NCBI RefSeq assembly: GCF_016117655.1 | Contig: NZ_CP064936.1 | Span: 1,612,001 to 1,676,000, forward strand | DNA from: Treponema peruense | Lineage (GTDB): Bacteria; Spirochaetota; Spirochaetia; Treponematales; Treponemataceae | Reading direction: 5' to 3' | Length of the DNA stretch: 64,000 nt | In this document: one piece after another, positions 37,101-46,464 of the stretch | Position numbering within the stretch: position 1 is the first letter of the stretch | Layout: each line of letters starts with the position of its first letter | Translations under genes and position numbers: made by a program | The notes under the pieces: model-generated | The model's database searches: none | What the model was told of the DNA's origin: nothing | Seen by the model: only the letters and a program-made list of their open reading frames with translations

Positions 37101-40100
37101 TGCAGCCATTTCCCCGGCATTCGGCACAGACATTCTTGCAGTTCCATAAACAGACCAAATACCGTTATTGTTTCCAAACTCTGCACGGACTCTGCTGAAT
37201 CCTATTTTTCCTCCCAAAGAAAAGTCCGGGAGAGAGAAACCACCGCCGGAAAATGAAAGTCCTGAAGAAGGATTTATTTTTACATTGGAAAGCGCAATCA
37301 TTGACGAATTCAAAAGTGCTGGACCAACCAATTTTACAGAACTGAATTTTATTGAATTGTCGGAAAAGTCAAACCGCGGACTTTGTATCTTCAATGCAAA
37401 ACCTGCAATATTTATTTCCAGAACAGAAACGGCAAACACACCGGTAAACTTTCCGTTTTTGAAAGAAGCGTTTTCTACCTCCATAGATGTTCCGCTTAAG
37501 CTTCCCATATTTGCAGGAAATACAACCTTACATTTCTTAAGGCAGATAGCAAAACCGTCAGAACATTTATCATCTTTAATGAAATTCAATTTTTCAATTG
37601 AGCCCTTAAATCCGGCAATTTCAATATCCATGGAATCAAGACCGCCGTTTATGTCAAGAATTTTTCCGTTCCAGGACATAGCAAAATTATTGAGTAAAAA
37701 AGAAACACCTTTCATAGGTCCCTGGAATTTCATTTCTGAAAGTGCAGAACATGTAAATCCTGAAGAACTTAGAGAAAGTGATTTGAGTGTTAAATCCAAT
37801 CCTTGAAGCACCGTAAACTTCACAGGACTTGTAAGAGCGGCATTGAATGACAGCATTCCTTTGGTTGTAGAAAACCGCAAAGTTTTGATATTGAGTTTTG
37901 AATTCTTGAGACTGTCAGGAACACCGGCAGCTGTTATCTCAAGTCCGCCACCGACATCTACGATAATATCACCTGCAGTTCCTTTTAAAAGAAAGAGTTT
38001 TGGTGAGACAATCCTGACTGCATTGAACAAACCGAAGTTTCCTGCAGATGCACTTGCCTTTAAATCCAATAATGTTCCCGAAGAATTGAATTTCAAAACA
38101 TCAATTACGAATGTGGAAGAAGCGACAGCCTGCGGGAGTTTTGTTTCTGGAGCAAAAGAAAGATTTCCGGTAAGGGAAACTTCAATAGAACTGTTCTCTG
38201 TCTTCCTGATTCCGATCCAGGCATTTCTTGTAACAAGGGTATTCAAAATTACCCTGTCACTAAGGCTACATGAAGCATCAAGATCCAGTAATCCGGTTGA
38301 GTCAAACGACAGTTTTGCGTCAAGCGATGTTCCGCCAAGTCCAGAAGGGAAAGTTTTTTCATCAAGAAAAATCCCCGAATCTATTTTGAACAAAACATCA
38401 CTGCCCGTATACTGCGCAAGAATATTTGTTTTCTTAAGGTACAAACCTTTTAAAAGCGACAAAACTTCATCTGTAATATACGAAGCAGAAAAAGCTTTTA
38501 CACTTCCGTCAAGGCCCAGCGTAAACTCATCGAGAGAAACTTTTGTTCCACCGAGATCCCCTGGAAGAGCATCCGGTAGCACCAGATTGCCCGTAAAAGA
38601 AACAAAGCCCTCATCTTCACAGGAAGTCGCAACATATGCTCCAGCATCACAAAGTCGTACCCCACCGAAAGAAAAAGCCATACCATAAGCACCGGCCTTG
38701 AACGAACGAATTGTTCCGGAATTCGCATCTACAATAAATTCATCTATTTTAAGCGACAGGTTTGCCAGATCTTTAGGAGCATGTTCCGTAAAACCTGCCT
38801 CTCCTGAAACATCAAGAATGAATTTTTCTTCACTGTCTTTTTCAAAAAGAATATCTGCATTTTTTACAGCAAGAGCATAAATTCCGCTTCCGATAGTTCC
38901 GTGGATATTTTGCGCAGCAACCCGACATTCATTTATTGAACCGTCAGATGCAAACTCCAGATATGCATCGGGAATTTTTACACTGCGCAAAAACTCCGGA
39001 AACTTTTCGTCATCAAACGAGGCACCACCGTGGAATCCTACACTACCAGAACTGTGTACGGTCAGTTCATCAAAGCTAAAACTAACACCACCGAAAGTGA
39101 AATCAATATCTGTTTCTGCACAAATTGAATCAAACAAAACAGTCCCGGAAGAAAGATTCATCTTTATATCACTGACCGAAACTTTTGAAACAGCAAATCC
39201 AGGCGGAAGAATAAGTCCGCATTGTTTAAAACCAAGTCCGGCATCATTGTTGTTTGCAAACACATTAAATTCTGAAAAGGCAATTTTCCAGTCACCAAAC
39301 AGAGGAATAACATATTCACCGGTTGCTGTAGCATCGATTTTTTCCAGACCGTTTGTCCAGTCAATAAAAAGTTCCTTTACATATATTCTTCGCTCAGACA
39401 GAATACCTGGAAAATCAGAAGGAAGAGTCATCCAGGCACTCAAAGAAATTCCGTTGCCGGTAATACCAAAATTTTCAATAGAAAACCAGCAGTTCCATAT
39501 TTCAAAAGGAGTAACAGAAGCCTGTTCCATATTTACGATGCATCCGTTTTCTATAAAAAGTTTTCCTATCGAAACGGAAACCCCGTCATCAATGCCGGAA
39601 AAAAATATATTGCAGTCAATAAGCATTAGTCCATTGGATGAAAGAGAAATTCCACCTATCTCAAACTCAGCCATTCCCAGTTCAAATGAGAAACCCTTTA
39701 TAGAACCAGAAGAAGAACACGAACCGTCCGGAAAAATTTTTACACCAGGATAATCAAAAGTTTGGCTGCCTAAAGAAGAAGGCATCGAAACCCGGAATCC
39801 GGCTACAATTCCATTTTTTGTAAGTTTGGTTTCATACAGGATATCATTTTGGGAAGAGAAACTTATTTTAACATTCTGTTCGTTAACAACTGTTAAAGCC
39901 TGTCCGTCTGCATCAAACTTAATTCGTCCCAGATTGAACCGAACGTCACGGAACGTTACATAATTTTCTTCTATAATAGTATACTCACCGTCATTTGAAA
40001 AACCGACACCTTCTATTTCCCATCCTGCATATTCATAAGTAAAAGTGTCACCCGACTGCGAATCAGGAAAAACGGAACCGTCTGCAAAAAAACGTATTCT

Positions 40101-43100
40101 GAAATCATTGTATTCACAGCATCCACTTATTTCTGTTGACACAAGAATACCCTTGAATCCGATTCCTGAATTATCCAGTTTTACGCCCGAAGCGTTTACA
40201 GAGTAACCGTTAGCAGAATCAAATACAAAATCACGGTAAACTGCATCTGACTCAATACTGCCGTCACAAGAAATTTTAGTGTTTCCAAGTATGATAGAAT
40301 CTATTCCCGACATTTGGAAATCCAAAACGGGCGATGAACACTGTACAAGGCTGTTATTTTCTGACTCCTGAATAAAACGGCTTGAGCATATATAAACAGG
40401 AATAGAATTAATTACAAGTATATTTTCTTCTTTAACAGAAGTCGACAGACCACTCAAAAAGCTACCGTCAGGTTTTACAACAAAAGAATTGAAGGCAAGA
40501 TATAATTCACCTTCCTCAAATTCTTTATATACACTTCCTGAACACTGCAAAGCGCCAGAGACGAAGAACATTTTATTTATACTCAGTTCCCAGTTCCCAG
40601 AAACATAACTTAAACCTGATTCTTCAAATTCAGGTGATGCCGTCATTGATGTGTAAGTAAATTCTGCCCCGGTAAAAGTGATACTGTCCTGTCGTTTTCC
40701 ATCATACATCAAATTCAATTTTGAACAGTCAAGAAACCCTTTTTCTACAAGAAAAGATTTTCCGTCAAAAACAAATTCACGTACAGCAAAAGAATAATTC
40801 CCGTAAAAAACTTTGACAGGGACTTCATCATCAGAATATTTCCTGCGTGCAGAAAAACTTCCGTCACTTTCCAGTAAAACAGAATTAACGCAAACAGGAT
40901 TTTCTGAAAGTGGAACAGGTATTTGAAGATTACAGGTAACACCATTTTTACTGACTGTTCCTTTGTCAAACCTGATATAAGTTCCATAATCCGTGTGTAA
41001 TTCAAAATCAAATAAAATTTCACTCTCACAAATGATATCATTAAAATCACAGGTATTAACGCACAGTCCACCAACGGCAATTTTTTTATCAAAAGCAGTA
41101 ATAAATCCCTTTTTGACAAGCAGACCGCATTTTCCATTGACTGCAACAACAGACGCATCAGATATTTCAAGAGGGAATCCGAATACGCTTGAAGAAACTG
41201 AATTGATCTTTGATTCAGAAAAATCAATTTGGCCGGCATCGAAATAAATATCACTGACAGAACAGATTTCATTTTCACCGTCAGTTAATGAACCAGAACA
41301 AACAATTTTCCCGTTTGAATCAAAATGAACATCTTCGGATTTTATATAAACATTTCCAAAATTTATTTTATCTACAATATCGCCTTTTTCATTTCTGAAT
41401 GTAAAATTGGAGTATGAGAAATCAGCCTTACCTGAAGATTCATCAAGAACAAAATCATGTACATAAATATCAAAAAAATCACCTGAAGAATTTTTTACAA
41501 CAAAAGATGCCGTATTGACATTAATGCATGAGCTCAAGACGAAAGCATCTGCAATACACATTCTTATATTGTTTTCTGTAATATAAAATGATTTTGCGGA
41601 ATCAGTTTCTGCATGCAGACTTTTATTATCCACGGAAACAGAAATATTATGCAGCGGAATTTTCTTTTCATTTTCTGAATTAACTATATTCAGTTTTGCC
41701 GGCACAACATAAGCATTTCCGTTAAAATATTTTTTTTCATCAGATAGTTGAACTGAATCAATATCTTTCACAGTAAATGTGTCAGTCTTTACAGACAACA
41801 AATTTGTCTTTGCAGCTTTGCTTTCCGGAACAAATTCTGCAGGGAAACCTGCTGTGACTTTATCAAAATAAATTTCCTGATTACGTCCAGAAGATGTCTC
41901 CTGAAAATAAGATACATCATAAAATACGAATCCTTCTGAAATTGTAAATCCAAAAGAACGGCATTGAAACTCCCAGTTGCATGCAGAAACAGTATATTTA
42001 TTTTTCAAAGACGGTTCTACAGCTACACATTCCTGTATTTCCCCTTCAGAAATTTTTATCTTTGAAACATCAAGAGGAACAGATTCAATTTTTTTATTTT
42101 CACAGTCCACTGAAAGCATACCGGGAACAGACAGCGATGCATTCACAACTTCGAAATTTTCACCTGAAACACTTTGCCTCATTTTACCCGAAACACAAAT
42201 ACCTTTTATATTCTGGTTAAAATCAAATTCAAAAGTTTCATCTTCCCTCATATGTTTTCCAGCAAGAATAAACATTTTCTTTGAACTGTTTCCTGCTTTG
42301 TCAAAGGCATAAACATTTATACAATATGACTTATTTTCATCAAGATCCTTAAGCACCGCTTCCTTTACTGTTGCAGAAAGTGTAACGTTATTCCCGGCAC
42401 CATAATCAATCAAAATATAGTCCATACCCGAACCGCGATCACTCACATCTCCCCATTGGATTTTTGCATCATCCATGTTCTGGCTGCTTTCAGAAACATA
42501 CGTTTTTCCACTCCACTGAACACTTCCCTTACCCGTTGCAAATTCTGGTGGAACAACATCAATCAGACATTTTTGAACAAGAACATCTTCATTTCCGGCC
42601 TTATCAAAAATCTTCAGAGAAATTTCAGAACTTTCAAAAACTGTAATTTTTTTCTTCATAAGCCCGTTGTTTTCTATTTCAATCCATTCGGGTTCTGAAA
42701 CAGATTCACTTTGTAAAACAGGTTTAACAGAGTAAGCGAAGTTTTTGATTCCAGTATTGTCAGTTCCCTGACACCAGTTAATGTTAACAGAACTTTCAGA
42801 ATACCATTTTGCAGAATCGATCTGAGGGGTAAGCCACATTGTAAAATTCTTTGGCGGGGAAGTATCAATTCTGAAAACATATTCGGCTGCCCGGCTGCAT
42901 CTTCCATTCTTTCCTACAGAATATGCTCTGAAACAGTAAAATTCACCTTCCATATTGTCATCCAGATTTTCAAAATAAATTTCTTCACGCAGTTTTCCTC
43001 CTGTTTTAATGTCAGACATATTTTTATAAACCACAAGAGAACTTTCATTTATTTTTCCGGAAGAATTCAAAGACCCTTTATAGAAAGACCATACAATGTC

Positions 43101-44996
43101 ACTTATATCAGAATTTGCCGTTCCTCCATTTATGCTGATACATGCTGTCTTTTCACGCGAGCCTTCTTTTGAATTGTAAGACATTTTGTGGGTCGAACTT
43201 TTTACCGATGGCTCAAGCGGAACTGCACTGTTTTTAATAAACACAAATTCTTTGACAGAACTTTTGTTACCTGCATTATCAACTGCATAAAAGCCAATAA
43301 TATTTCTTCCTTCAACAAAAGAATCTATAGAAAAATCAGGATTAACCGTGGCAACAGCTTTTTTCCCGTTCAGAATATAATAAAAACACGAAATTCCTTC
43401 CTGACCGCATACTTTTTTTTCTTCTGCATTAATACTTGTAGTTAAAGAAAATGACGGGTTTACCGTATTTAAGTCAGTATCAGAATCCGCAACAAGATAA
43501 TCGCCGCTGACAATTCGTTTTCCTGCAGAAATGAACTCAACATCTTTCAAGACAGGAGGCGTTTTGTCTTTTACAAAAGAAATACTTTGTTTGGAAATAT
43601 TTCCGCATCCGTCATCTGCTTCTACAGAAACTTCGTGCAAACCTTCTTTCAGGGAAGAAATGTCCAGTGAATACTCATTTTGAGAAACAAAAATCTGCTT
43701 TTTCGGAAGAGAATCCATAATCAAAAATACAGACGGCTTTTGTGAAATCGAATCTTTAACAGTAAAATTTTTCAATAAAAGTGAATCTGACGAAACAAAT
43801 TTTTGTGCAGTAAAACTCAATTCAGGAGGAACGGAATCAACTTTTAAATTGAAAACACTGCATCTGCTTTCATTGCCGGCAATATCACGAACCTTAAAAA
43901 CCACGCTGTGTATTCCGTGCTCTTTTATAATAACAGAATTTCCTTTTACAAAATTTTTCCCGTCAAGACTGTATGCCCACGATTCGTTATCTACACCTGA
44001 AAGAGAATCAGAAGCAGAAGCCATAACATTTATTTTCTTTTTCCAGACTCCACCCGAATCTTCAGATACACTCAGTAAAGGTTTTGTCTTGTCAATTCTT
44101 ACAGTCTTCACGGGAAAATCAAGTTTATTTCCTGCAAAATCGCAAATCGAAAACTGAACATTATGAATGCCCTCTTTGCTTATATTCAAACTACGTCCCG
44201 AACCAAAAGAATTTTTCCATGAATTCAAATCAATTCCTGAAATACTGTCTGCGGCAGAAGCAACAAGTTTTACATCAGAAGTGCTCCACTCTCCATTTGA
44301 AGAATCAATTATCCCTGAAGAAACCGGACTCTGGGAATCAATAGAAATATATTTTGTAACAGTTGTCGTATTTCCAAGCATATCCGTTACACACACAGAA
44401 AACGAATGGTTTCCCTGGGTATCAAAAGTCACCGTCGGTACTGTTGACGAAAAATTGGATAAAAATGGAGGTGTATACGGATTTCCGTCTTTATAATATT
44501 TTATACTGCTTATTCCACAACCCGCAACAGAAGGAACGTCACAAATGTCTGTAGGAATTCTTACATTAAGTGAAACACTTTCTTTGTCAGTGAATTTTCC
44601 GTTAATCAAAGGCGCACTTGTAGAAAAAACCGGAACACTTACTTTGTTATCATAGTATACTTTTGCGTCAATTGATGGATTCGCCTTCTGCCATGTAAGG
44701 ATAAAGGTTACGTCAAAAGCGCATGAAAAAGTCAGCCTATTGTTGCTGTAATTCGGTCCGCTTCTGTCCCTTGTAGTCCAGCCTTTTGCAGAATAAGTGC
44801 TGGCGTTAAAACGCATACTGTTTCCCTTGACCCAGGCCGTATTGTCCTGCACATATTTTGCCTTGCAGTCAGTAATGTCTATGTAAACAAGATTGTCTTT
44901 ATCTTCACCCTGAAAGTCAGAAGCAAATAAAAATGAACAGAACAAAGACTGAACAAGTGTAAAAATCAAAATAATTTTTTTATAAATCTGAACCAT
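31119..44996 (-). CDS. Giant exported multidomain protein, candidate T2SS substrate
   Basis: 4625 residues from ATG 44996, with GGGAGAAG about 5 nt upstream. Signal peptide 1-26 (IILIFTLVQSLFCSFLFAS). Residues about 220-910: at least six Ig-like modules joined by D-x-x-PP and closed by DxAGN turns. About 950-2700: a long beta-rich region of recurring units (hydrophobic strand, [DNS]xxG turn, strand, Ala) of unknown family. About 3030-3220: beta sandwich and fibronectin-III-like (PPSEFRVW, EWDENILGNIRGYVLEIS). About 3345-3430 and 3530-3615: IPT/TIG-like domains. About 3725-3800: putative Ig (GNLPSGLSLDENGIVYGVP). About 3810-4118: PQQ-type beta-propeller (ALNKYDGNVIWKD). About 4120-4360: three more Ig-like modules. 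No sortase, autotransporter or C-terminal sorting signal is seen. Lies directly upstream of gspG in one operon. Confidence 0.9.
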   Translation of the reverse strand: MVQIYKKIILIFTLVQSLFCSFLFASDFQGEDKDNLVYIDITDCKAKYVQDNTAWVKGNSMRFNASTYSAKGWTTRDRSGPNYSNNRLTFSCAFDVTFILTWQKANPSIDAKVYYDNKVSVPVFSTSAPLINGKFTDKESVSLNVRIPTDICDVPSVAGCGISSIKYYKDGNPYTPPFLSNFSSTVPTVTFDTQGNHSFSVCVTDMLGNTTTVTKYISIDSQSPVSSGIIDSSNGEWSTSDVKLVASAADSISGIDLNSWKNSFGSGRSLNISKEGIHNVQFSICDFAGNKLDFPVKTVRIDKTKPLLSVSEDSGGVWKKKINVMASASDSLSGVDNESWAYSLDGKNFVKGNSVIIKEHGIHSVVFKVRDIAGNESRCSVFNLKVDSVPPELSFTAQKFVSSDSLLLKNFTVKDSISQKPSVFLIMDSLPKKQIFVSQNEYSLDISSLKEGLHEVSVEADDGCGNISKQSISFVKDKTPPVLKDVEFISAGKRIVSGDYLVADSDTDLNTVNPSFSLTTSINAEEKKVCGQEGISCFYYILNGKKAVATVNPDFSIDSFVEGRNIIGFYAVDNAGNKSSVKEFVFIKNSAVPLEPSVKSSTHKMSYNSKEGSREKTACISINGGTANSDISDIVWSFYKGSLNSSGKINESSLVVYKNMSDIKTGGKLREEIYFENLDDNMEGEFYCFRAYSVGKNGRCSRAAEYVFRIDTSPPKNFTMWLTPQIDSAKWYSESSVNINWCQGTDNTGIKNFAYSVKPVLQSESVSEPEWIEIENNGLMKKKITVFESSEISLKIFDKAGNEDVLVQKCLIDVVPPEFATGKGSVQWSGKTYVSESSQNMDDAKIQWGDVSDRGSGMDYILIDYGAGNNVTLSATVKEAVLKDLDENKSYCINVYAFDKAGNSSKKMFILAGKHMREDETFEFDFNQNIKGICVSGKMRQSVSGENFEVVNASLSVPGMLSVDCENKKIESVPLDVSKIKISEGEIQECVAVEPSLKNKYTVSACNWEFQCRSFGFTISEGFVFYDVSYFQETSSGRNQEIYFDKVTAGFPAEFVPESKAAKTNLLSVKTDTFTVKDIDSVQLSDEKKYFNGNAYVVPAKLNIVNSENEKKIPLHNISVSVDNKSLHAETDSAKSFYITENNIRMCIADAFVLSSCINVNTASFVVKNSSGDFFDIYVHDFVLDESSGKADFSYSNFTFRNEKGDIVDKINFGNVYIKSEDVHFDSNGKIVCSGSLTDGENEICSVSDIYFDAGQIDFSESKINSVSSSVFGFPLEISDASVVAVNGKCGLLVKKGFITAFDKKIAVGGLCVNTCDFNDIICESEILFDFELHTDYGTYIRFDKGTVSKNGVTCNLQIPVPLSENPVCVNSVLLESDGSFSARRKYSDDEVPVKVFYGNYSFAVREFVFDGKSFLVEKGFLDCSKLNLMYDGKRQDSITFTGAEFTYTSMTASPEFEESGLSYVSGNWELSINKMFFVSGALQCSGSVYKEFEEGELYLAFNSFVVKPDGSFLSGLSTSVKEENILVINSIPVYICSSRFIQESENNSLVQCSSPVLDFQMSGIDSIILGNTKISCDGSIESDAVYRDFVFDSANGYSVNASGVKLDNSGIGFKGILVSTEISGCCEYNDFRIRFFADGSVFPDSQSGDTFTYEYAGWEIEGVGFSNDGEYTIIEENYVTFRDVRFNLGRIKFDADGQALTVVNEQNVKISFSSQNDILYETKLTKNGIVAGFRVSMPSSLGSQTFDYPGVKIFPDGSCSSSGSIKGFSFELGMAEFEIGGISLSSNGLMLIDCNIFFSGIDDGVSVSIGKLFIENGCIVNMEQASVTPFEIWNCWFSIENFGITGNGISLSAWMTLPSDFPGILSERRIYVKELFIDWTNGLEKIDATATGEYVIPLFGDWKIAFSEFNVFANNNDAGLGFKQCGLILPPGFAVSKVSVSDIKMNLSSGTVLFDSICAETDIDFTFGGVSFSFDELTVHSSGSVGFHGGASFDDEKFPEFLRSVKIPDAYLEFASDGSINECRVAAQNIHGTIGSGIYALAVKNADILFEKDSEEKFILDVSGEAGFTEHAPKDLANLSLKIDEFIVDANSGTIRSFKAGAYGMAFSFGGVRLCDAGAYVATSCEDEGFVSFTGNLVLPDALPGDLGGTKVSLDEFTLGLDGSVKAFSASYITDEVLSLLKGLYLKKTNILAQYTGSDVLFKIDSGIFLDEKTFPSGLGGTSLDAKLSFDSTGLLDLDASCSLSDRVILNTLVTRNAWIGIRKTENSSIEVSLTGNLSFAPETKLPQAVASSTFVIDVLKFNSSGTLLDLKASASAGNFGLFNAVRIVSPKLFLLKGTAGDIIVDVGGGLEITAAGVPDSLKNSKLNIKTLRFSTTKGMLSFNAALTSPVKFTVLQGLDLTLKSLSLSSSGFTCSALSEMKFQGPMKGVSFLLNNFAMSWNGKILDINGGLDSMDIEIAGFKGSIEKLNFIKDDKCSDGFAICLKKCKVVFPANMGSLSGTSMEVENASFKNGKFTGVFAVSVLEINIAGFALKIQSPRFDFSDNSIKFSSVKLVGPALLNSSMIALSNVKINPSSGLSFSGGGFSLPDFSLGGKIGFSRVRAEFGNNNGIWSVYGTARMSVPNAGEMAALISFTNPSSEYPIGLKRAYFSFETAKGVIGIPIGTTGLYMSGIRGGLAYGAPDEVPSDIRHMFKKGIRIQLGLTVADKTGGSLVKMTPDTWIDVENLTWAFKGNLTVLKGSLNLSANASAVFSRAGLSTEVNVNLTFIKGRIELYIFGRNGRTMFSGTGNVGLSLEKGSLYHTSFKIFWKRITIDIPPCKINLGNTGVEFGDFSNGKRGFKASAYFDGFGTFGVFVSDNGMKIGDVSTYKIVRPANSFSNRSGNYSLNYEKQNYNMPLSQFNLNVNETVESGINNHPFKVSENLHSRIISEEESGQGLYFERNIIQKNEKAKARLDRIVFVCAYAEGNPTFKAVSPSGHIYIAGDENVETYYYEDCVMFTVLSPENGDWNFIVEGIEKGMYSVDALTVEKKAEIVLDSPSGEINTDGAVLVSGRIVSGYTKKVRLNAYSEETGTYVNLAEVDVNEDGSFVENISIEQLADANYTLGVSAFDSSGIPEQVSCFSPLIHLNRENAVLNPPSEFRVWKNSDGECIFEWDENILGNIRGYVLEISDEETTLIDAGKVSAYTTSIPKGNFSARIKTVDVYGRESNFSKEISFDSESVSKKINLPVIEKNPDAIILRSGETDSFGIKTSVNNFEETDDAYSYFYGTVDKINMDGTGYDASEFIKANFDSSVKIERDTAGLVCYVSVSERCTPGKYILQGKIFNRGNPSLEDDYSIGINVEYPKLAIYRTEPSVITEECGPDLYVYGEGFVNGSRYYLDGSELFAEESEVAYVKSKHLVYSGDLMSNKSRILRIENPSGDCAEYCIPVSKDIWTFEPCQEKLVLAPGQSGILPVDFTGNANSADAPVFRIEGLCDGLEVRLPDVISSGVEEFVFTAADTTVPGTYDVKFTDESGESMYVTVQIVSEINEVNPCIASVVPFSAYAGDEVCVYGSNFNQESVLLLDGRSIAVSEINSSCIKFKVPDEMSSGKLRVKNGEYYSDEYLFYVLERGFSIQCKPSVSLADGIVSDVRLFVAGSRQSVELSVCVPDYAPFTAELQKKTVVPDCENSLKLIPKKEFKSGEWQIVVSGKSDNFNSYASVIVKTCGLPKIDDSAVYDATVNIPYRAALYCDSEYPADSFFVESGNLPSGLSLDENGIVYGVPERIENTCATIGVLYNGGYSVTKEVNFVVKDNSWTCSSVRSDKNQTVGFDIPSEFVRKWSLNLNTQINQILACDSTLIFVGEKSVSSYTLSANLRWKREFESSVSDAQISGNYLFVLFSDNSVCWFDYRMPAVDFRSENVLHFVSGDNSVLFIEKNKITELNSNTGEKLAEKNICLEDAFYSNGQFYGILPAGKEVVSLEDTGKHILLDSSITGTAGGYGKTVLVTESSVYTVDQNLKIQKQSSCMQNSKSFVSVTDDSVYVLADDSLYDFDSETLELNRKICEGVRAFATAENKIVVLLDSGIAALNKYDGNVIWKDKALASDFILYNKQIFVSCTNGEIVCAGGELNKFLPQTEIEFIPRSPDGVNGWYKNIPSVKINCTDKDGYVAETKVNVSGLWESYENTITPDRTEARIGAYGIDNSGQTGPAVYSEYKSDNVPPEVSVSLEGEKTDSGWYDGSVYVSLSGSDNLSGIDFMELNGEVYSSPVLISEEGIAEFEYYALDIAGNESERKSIFINIDIDVPSIDLEVRNSVSSAVVSAKGYDKASGIKRIEYKEKDGVIKEYKSSLLIMDGGQHDFEFRSVDNTGKTSEWKKVSVFVWESLRKKDDLILFPKINGVKRSVERSMKKASFMKYLSETGISSSDIPGYILESETISWSKNDLCMKERKSIDFYISRDSFVYLICDRDFLPGKDFVFQKNIGMKSALFTAKILSGTFVSFDVGENKHIPVVGAVDVPELSVALFNGKVADLNYLKKGYFTTYNAGESILLSAKIFGEGVSTVPMTGTWFVISGNSKIPLGGNIYRIPLVREDKKVKFVYELRSPAGTLENYSVMQVDVKGMNHITDAWDLSLTENFIWR

Positions 44997-46417
44997 TATC
45001 TTCTCCCATTCATACTTTTGAAATTGCTGCTGCAATATTTTTTTACATTAAGTCCATCCTCATCCCTTAAGACACAAAAGCACGAACCGTTGACAAGAGA
45101 AGAAACACAGAAAGAGTCCGAAACAGAAAAGTCTGCGCGGCCGTCATCAAAATCAAGAGCCAGCATATTTCCTGAAAGATTAATCAATGCCTGCTCTGAA
45201 TATGAAAAAAACATCTGCGCATTTACCGTTTTATTTTCCAGACTTTCATTCATAAATGTTTTAAGGCTGTCGCTACACAAAAGTTCGTACGTTTGTTTTA
45301 GTTTTGTTTCATCAAGAAAAATACATTTTATGGTATCCGCATTTCTGTCATAAAAAGCCGCGCCGAGTCCGTCATGTTCAAACAAAGAAATATAAGAACA
45401 GTTTTCAAAACAAACAGATTCTTTTGCTTTCCATGAATCAGAATATGTTACAGGAATTATTTCAGTTTCTGTTCCGTAATCGGCAATAAAATAGTTTTCG
45501 TTTTTATTGTAAGGAAGAAAAACAGCACTGTGCAAATCCGTTCCGCAAAAAACCTGATTATTTTCGTTACCCAAAAAGACTTCCATAGAATCTGCTCCAT
45601 TATCATACACCAAACAGAAAAGAGGATTGTCATTTACAGCTGTTCCAGAAAACGATTTTAAGGGCAAATTTGTTTCAGATGAAAATACACACTTTGTTTC
45701 GTAAGCCGGGCAGTCAAATATCTTCGTTCCTAATCCGCTTTCATTTACGCAGACCAGAATTTTTTCACTTGTGTAAACTGCACTGACACGGGGCTGATTA
45801 AAAAGATTTTCTTCAACAACCGCAGAATTTACTTCACTGCCGTTTCTGAATACTGAAAGAACAGCGTACCTGCCTGACTTGTCAAGCAGAGTGACAGTTC
45901 CTTTTCCGACATCACTAAAGCGGGACAAGTCAGATTCACAGATTTTCTTATATTTTTTTGAAACTTCAAATATCTTTTTTGCACTAATACTTTTGTCATT
46001 GGTATTTACAAAAACTTCTTCTATAAATATGTCAGTAAAGCAAACAAAACCCAGCGTTCCGTTTTCAAAATAAAAGGGCAGAATTTTATTTATATCAGAT
46101 TTGCATTCGTAAAAAAAGGGCACAGGTTCATTGCTTTCATCTGCAAAAAAAACAGTTGCCCTTCTTCCTTCACCAAAACAGAAAAACCCTCCGGACGCAT
46201 TTTCAAAAAAGGTTCGGACAGTACATTCAGAAATTACAGAATCAAAATTCAGTCTGTTAACAGAAAGCGAACCGTCTGCATGATAAAGCTGAACTTTTTT
46301 TTCATCGGTTTCAAAAACAAATGCCCCGTCTTTTCTGTCGTGAATCACACCGAGCGCACCTGCAAAAATTTTTCCGCAGATAACCATAACCAGAATAAAT
46401 AAAAAACGCTTTTCCAT
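44996..46417 (-). CDS. Exported protein, probable beta-propeller, partner of the giant protein
   Basis: 473 residues, not assigned to a family. Signal peptide 1-20 (KRFLFILVMVICGKIFAG). The rest is built of short strands with recurring aromatic/Gly turns (GALGVIHDRKDGAFVFETDE, VFFADESNEPVPFFYECKSD, GTVTLLDKSGRYAVLSVFRN, ENYFIADYGTETEIIPVTYS), which reads like a WD/PQQ-type propeller; similar segments occur in the propeller of the giant protein. First gene of the leftward T2SS operon; its stop overlaps the giant gene's ATG by one base (TAATG). GAGGAAGG precedes its ATG at 46417. Confidence 0.78.
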   Translation of the reverse strand: MEKRFLFILVMVICGKIFAGALGVIHDRKDGAFVFETDEKKVQLYHADGSLSVNRLNFDSVISECTVRTFFENASGGFFCFGEGRRATVFFADESNEPVPFFYECKSDINKILPFYFENGTLGFVCFTDIFIEEVFVNTNDKSISAKKIFEVSKKYKKICESDLSRFSDVGKGTVTLLDKSGRYAVLSVFRNGSEVNSAVVEENLFNQPRVSAVYTSEKILVCVNESGLGTKIFDCPAYETKCVFSSETNLPLKSFSGTAVNDNPLFCLVYDNGADSMEVFLGNENNQVFCGTDLHSAVFLPYNKNENYFIADYGTETEIIPVTYSDSWKAKESVCFENCSYISLFEHDGLGAAFYDRNADTIKCIFLDETKLKQTYELLCSDSLKTFMNESLENKTVNAQMFFSYSEQALINLSGNMLALDFDDGRADFSVSDSFCVSSLVNGSCFCVLRDEDGLNVKKYCSSNFKSMNGRR

Positions 46418-46464
46418 TACCCTTCCTCTTTTATAAAAACAAAAAAATAAATTTTTAAACTTGC

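Noticed and set aside
37168-38688. Plus-strand frames of 212 and 281 codons inside the giant gene
   Set aside because: Antisense to a long uninterrupted, signal-peptide-bearing gene; composition unlike real proteins here.
31119-44996. Giant gene as a phage tape-measure or non-ribosomal peptide synthetase
   Set aside because: Has a signal peptide, Ig, TIG and propeller domains, no adenylation or condensation motifs, and no phage neighbours.
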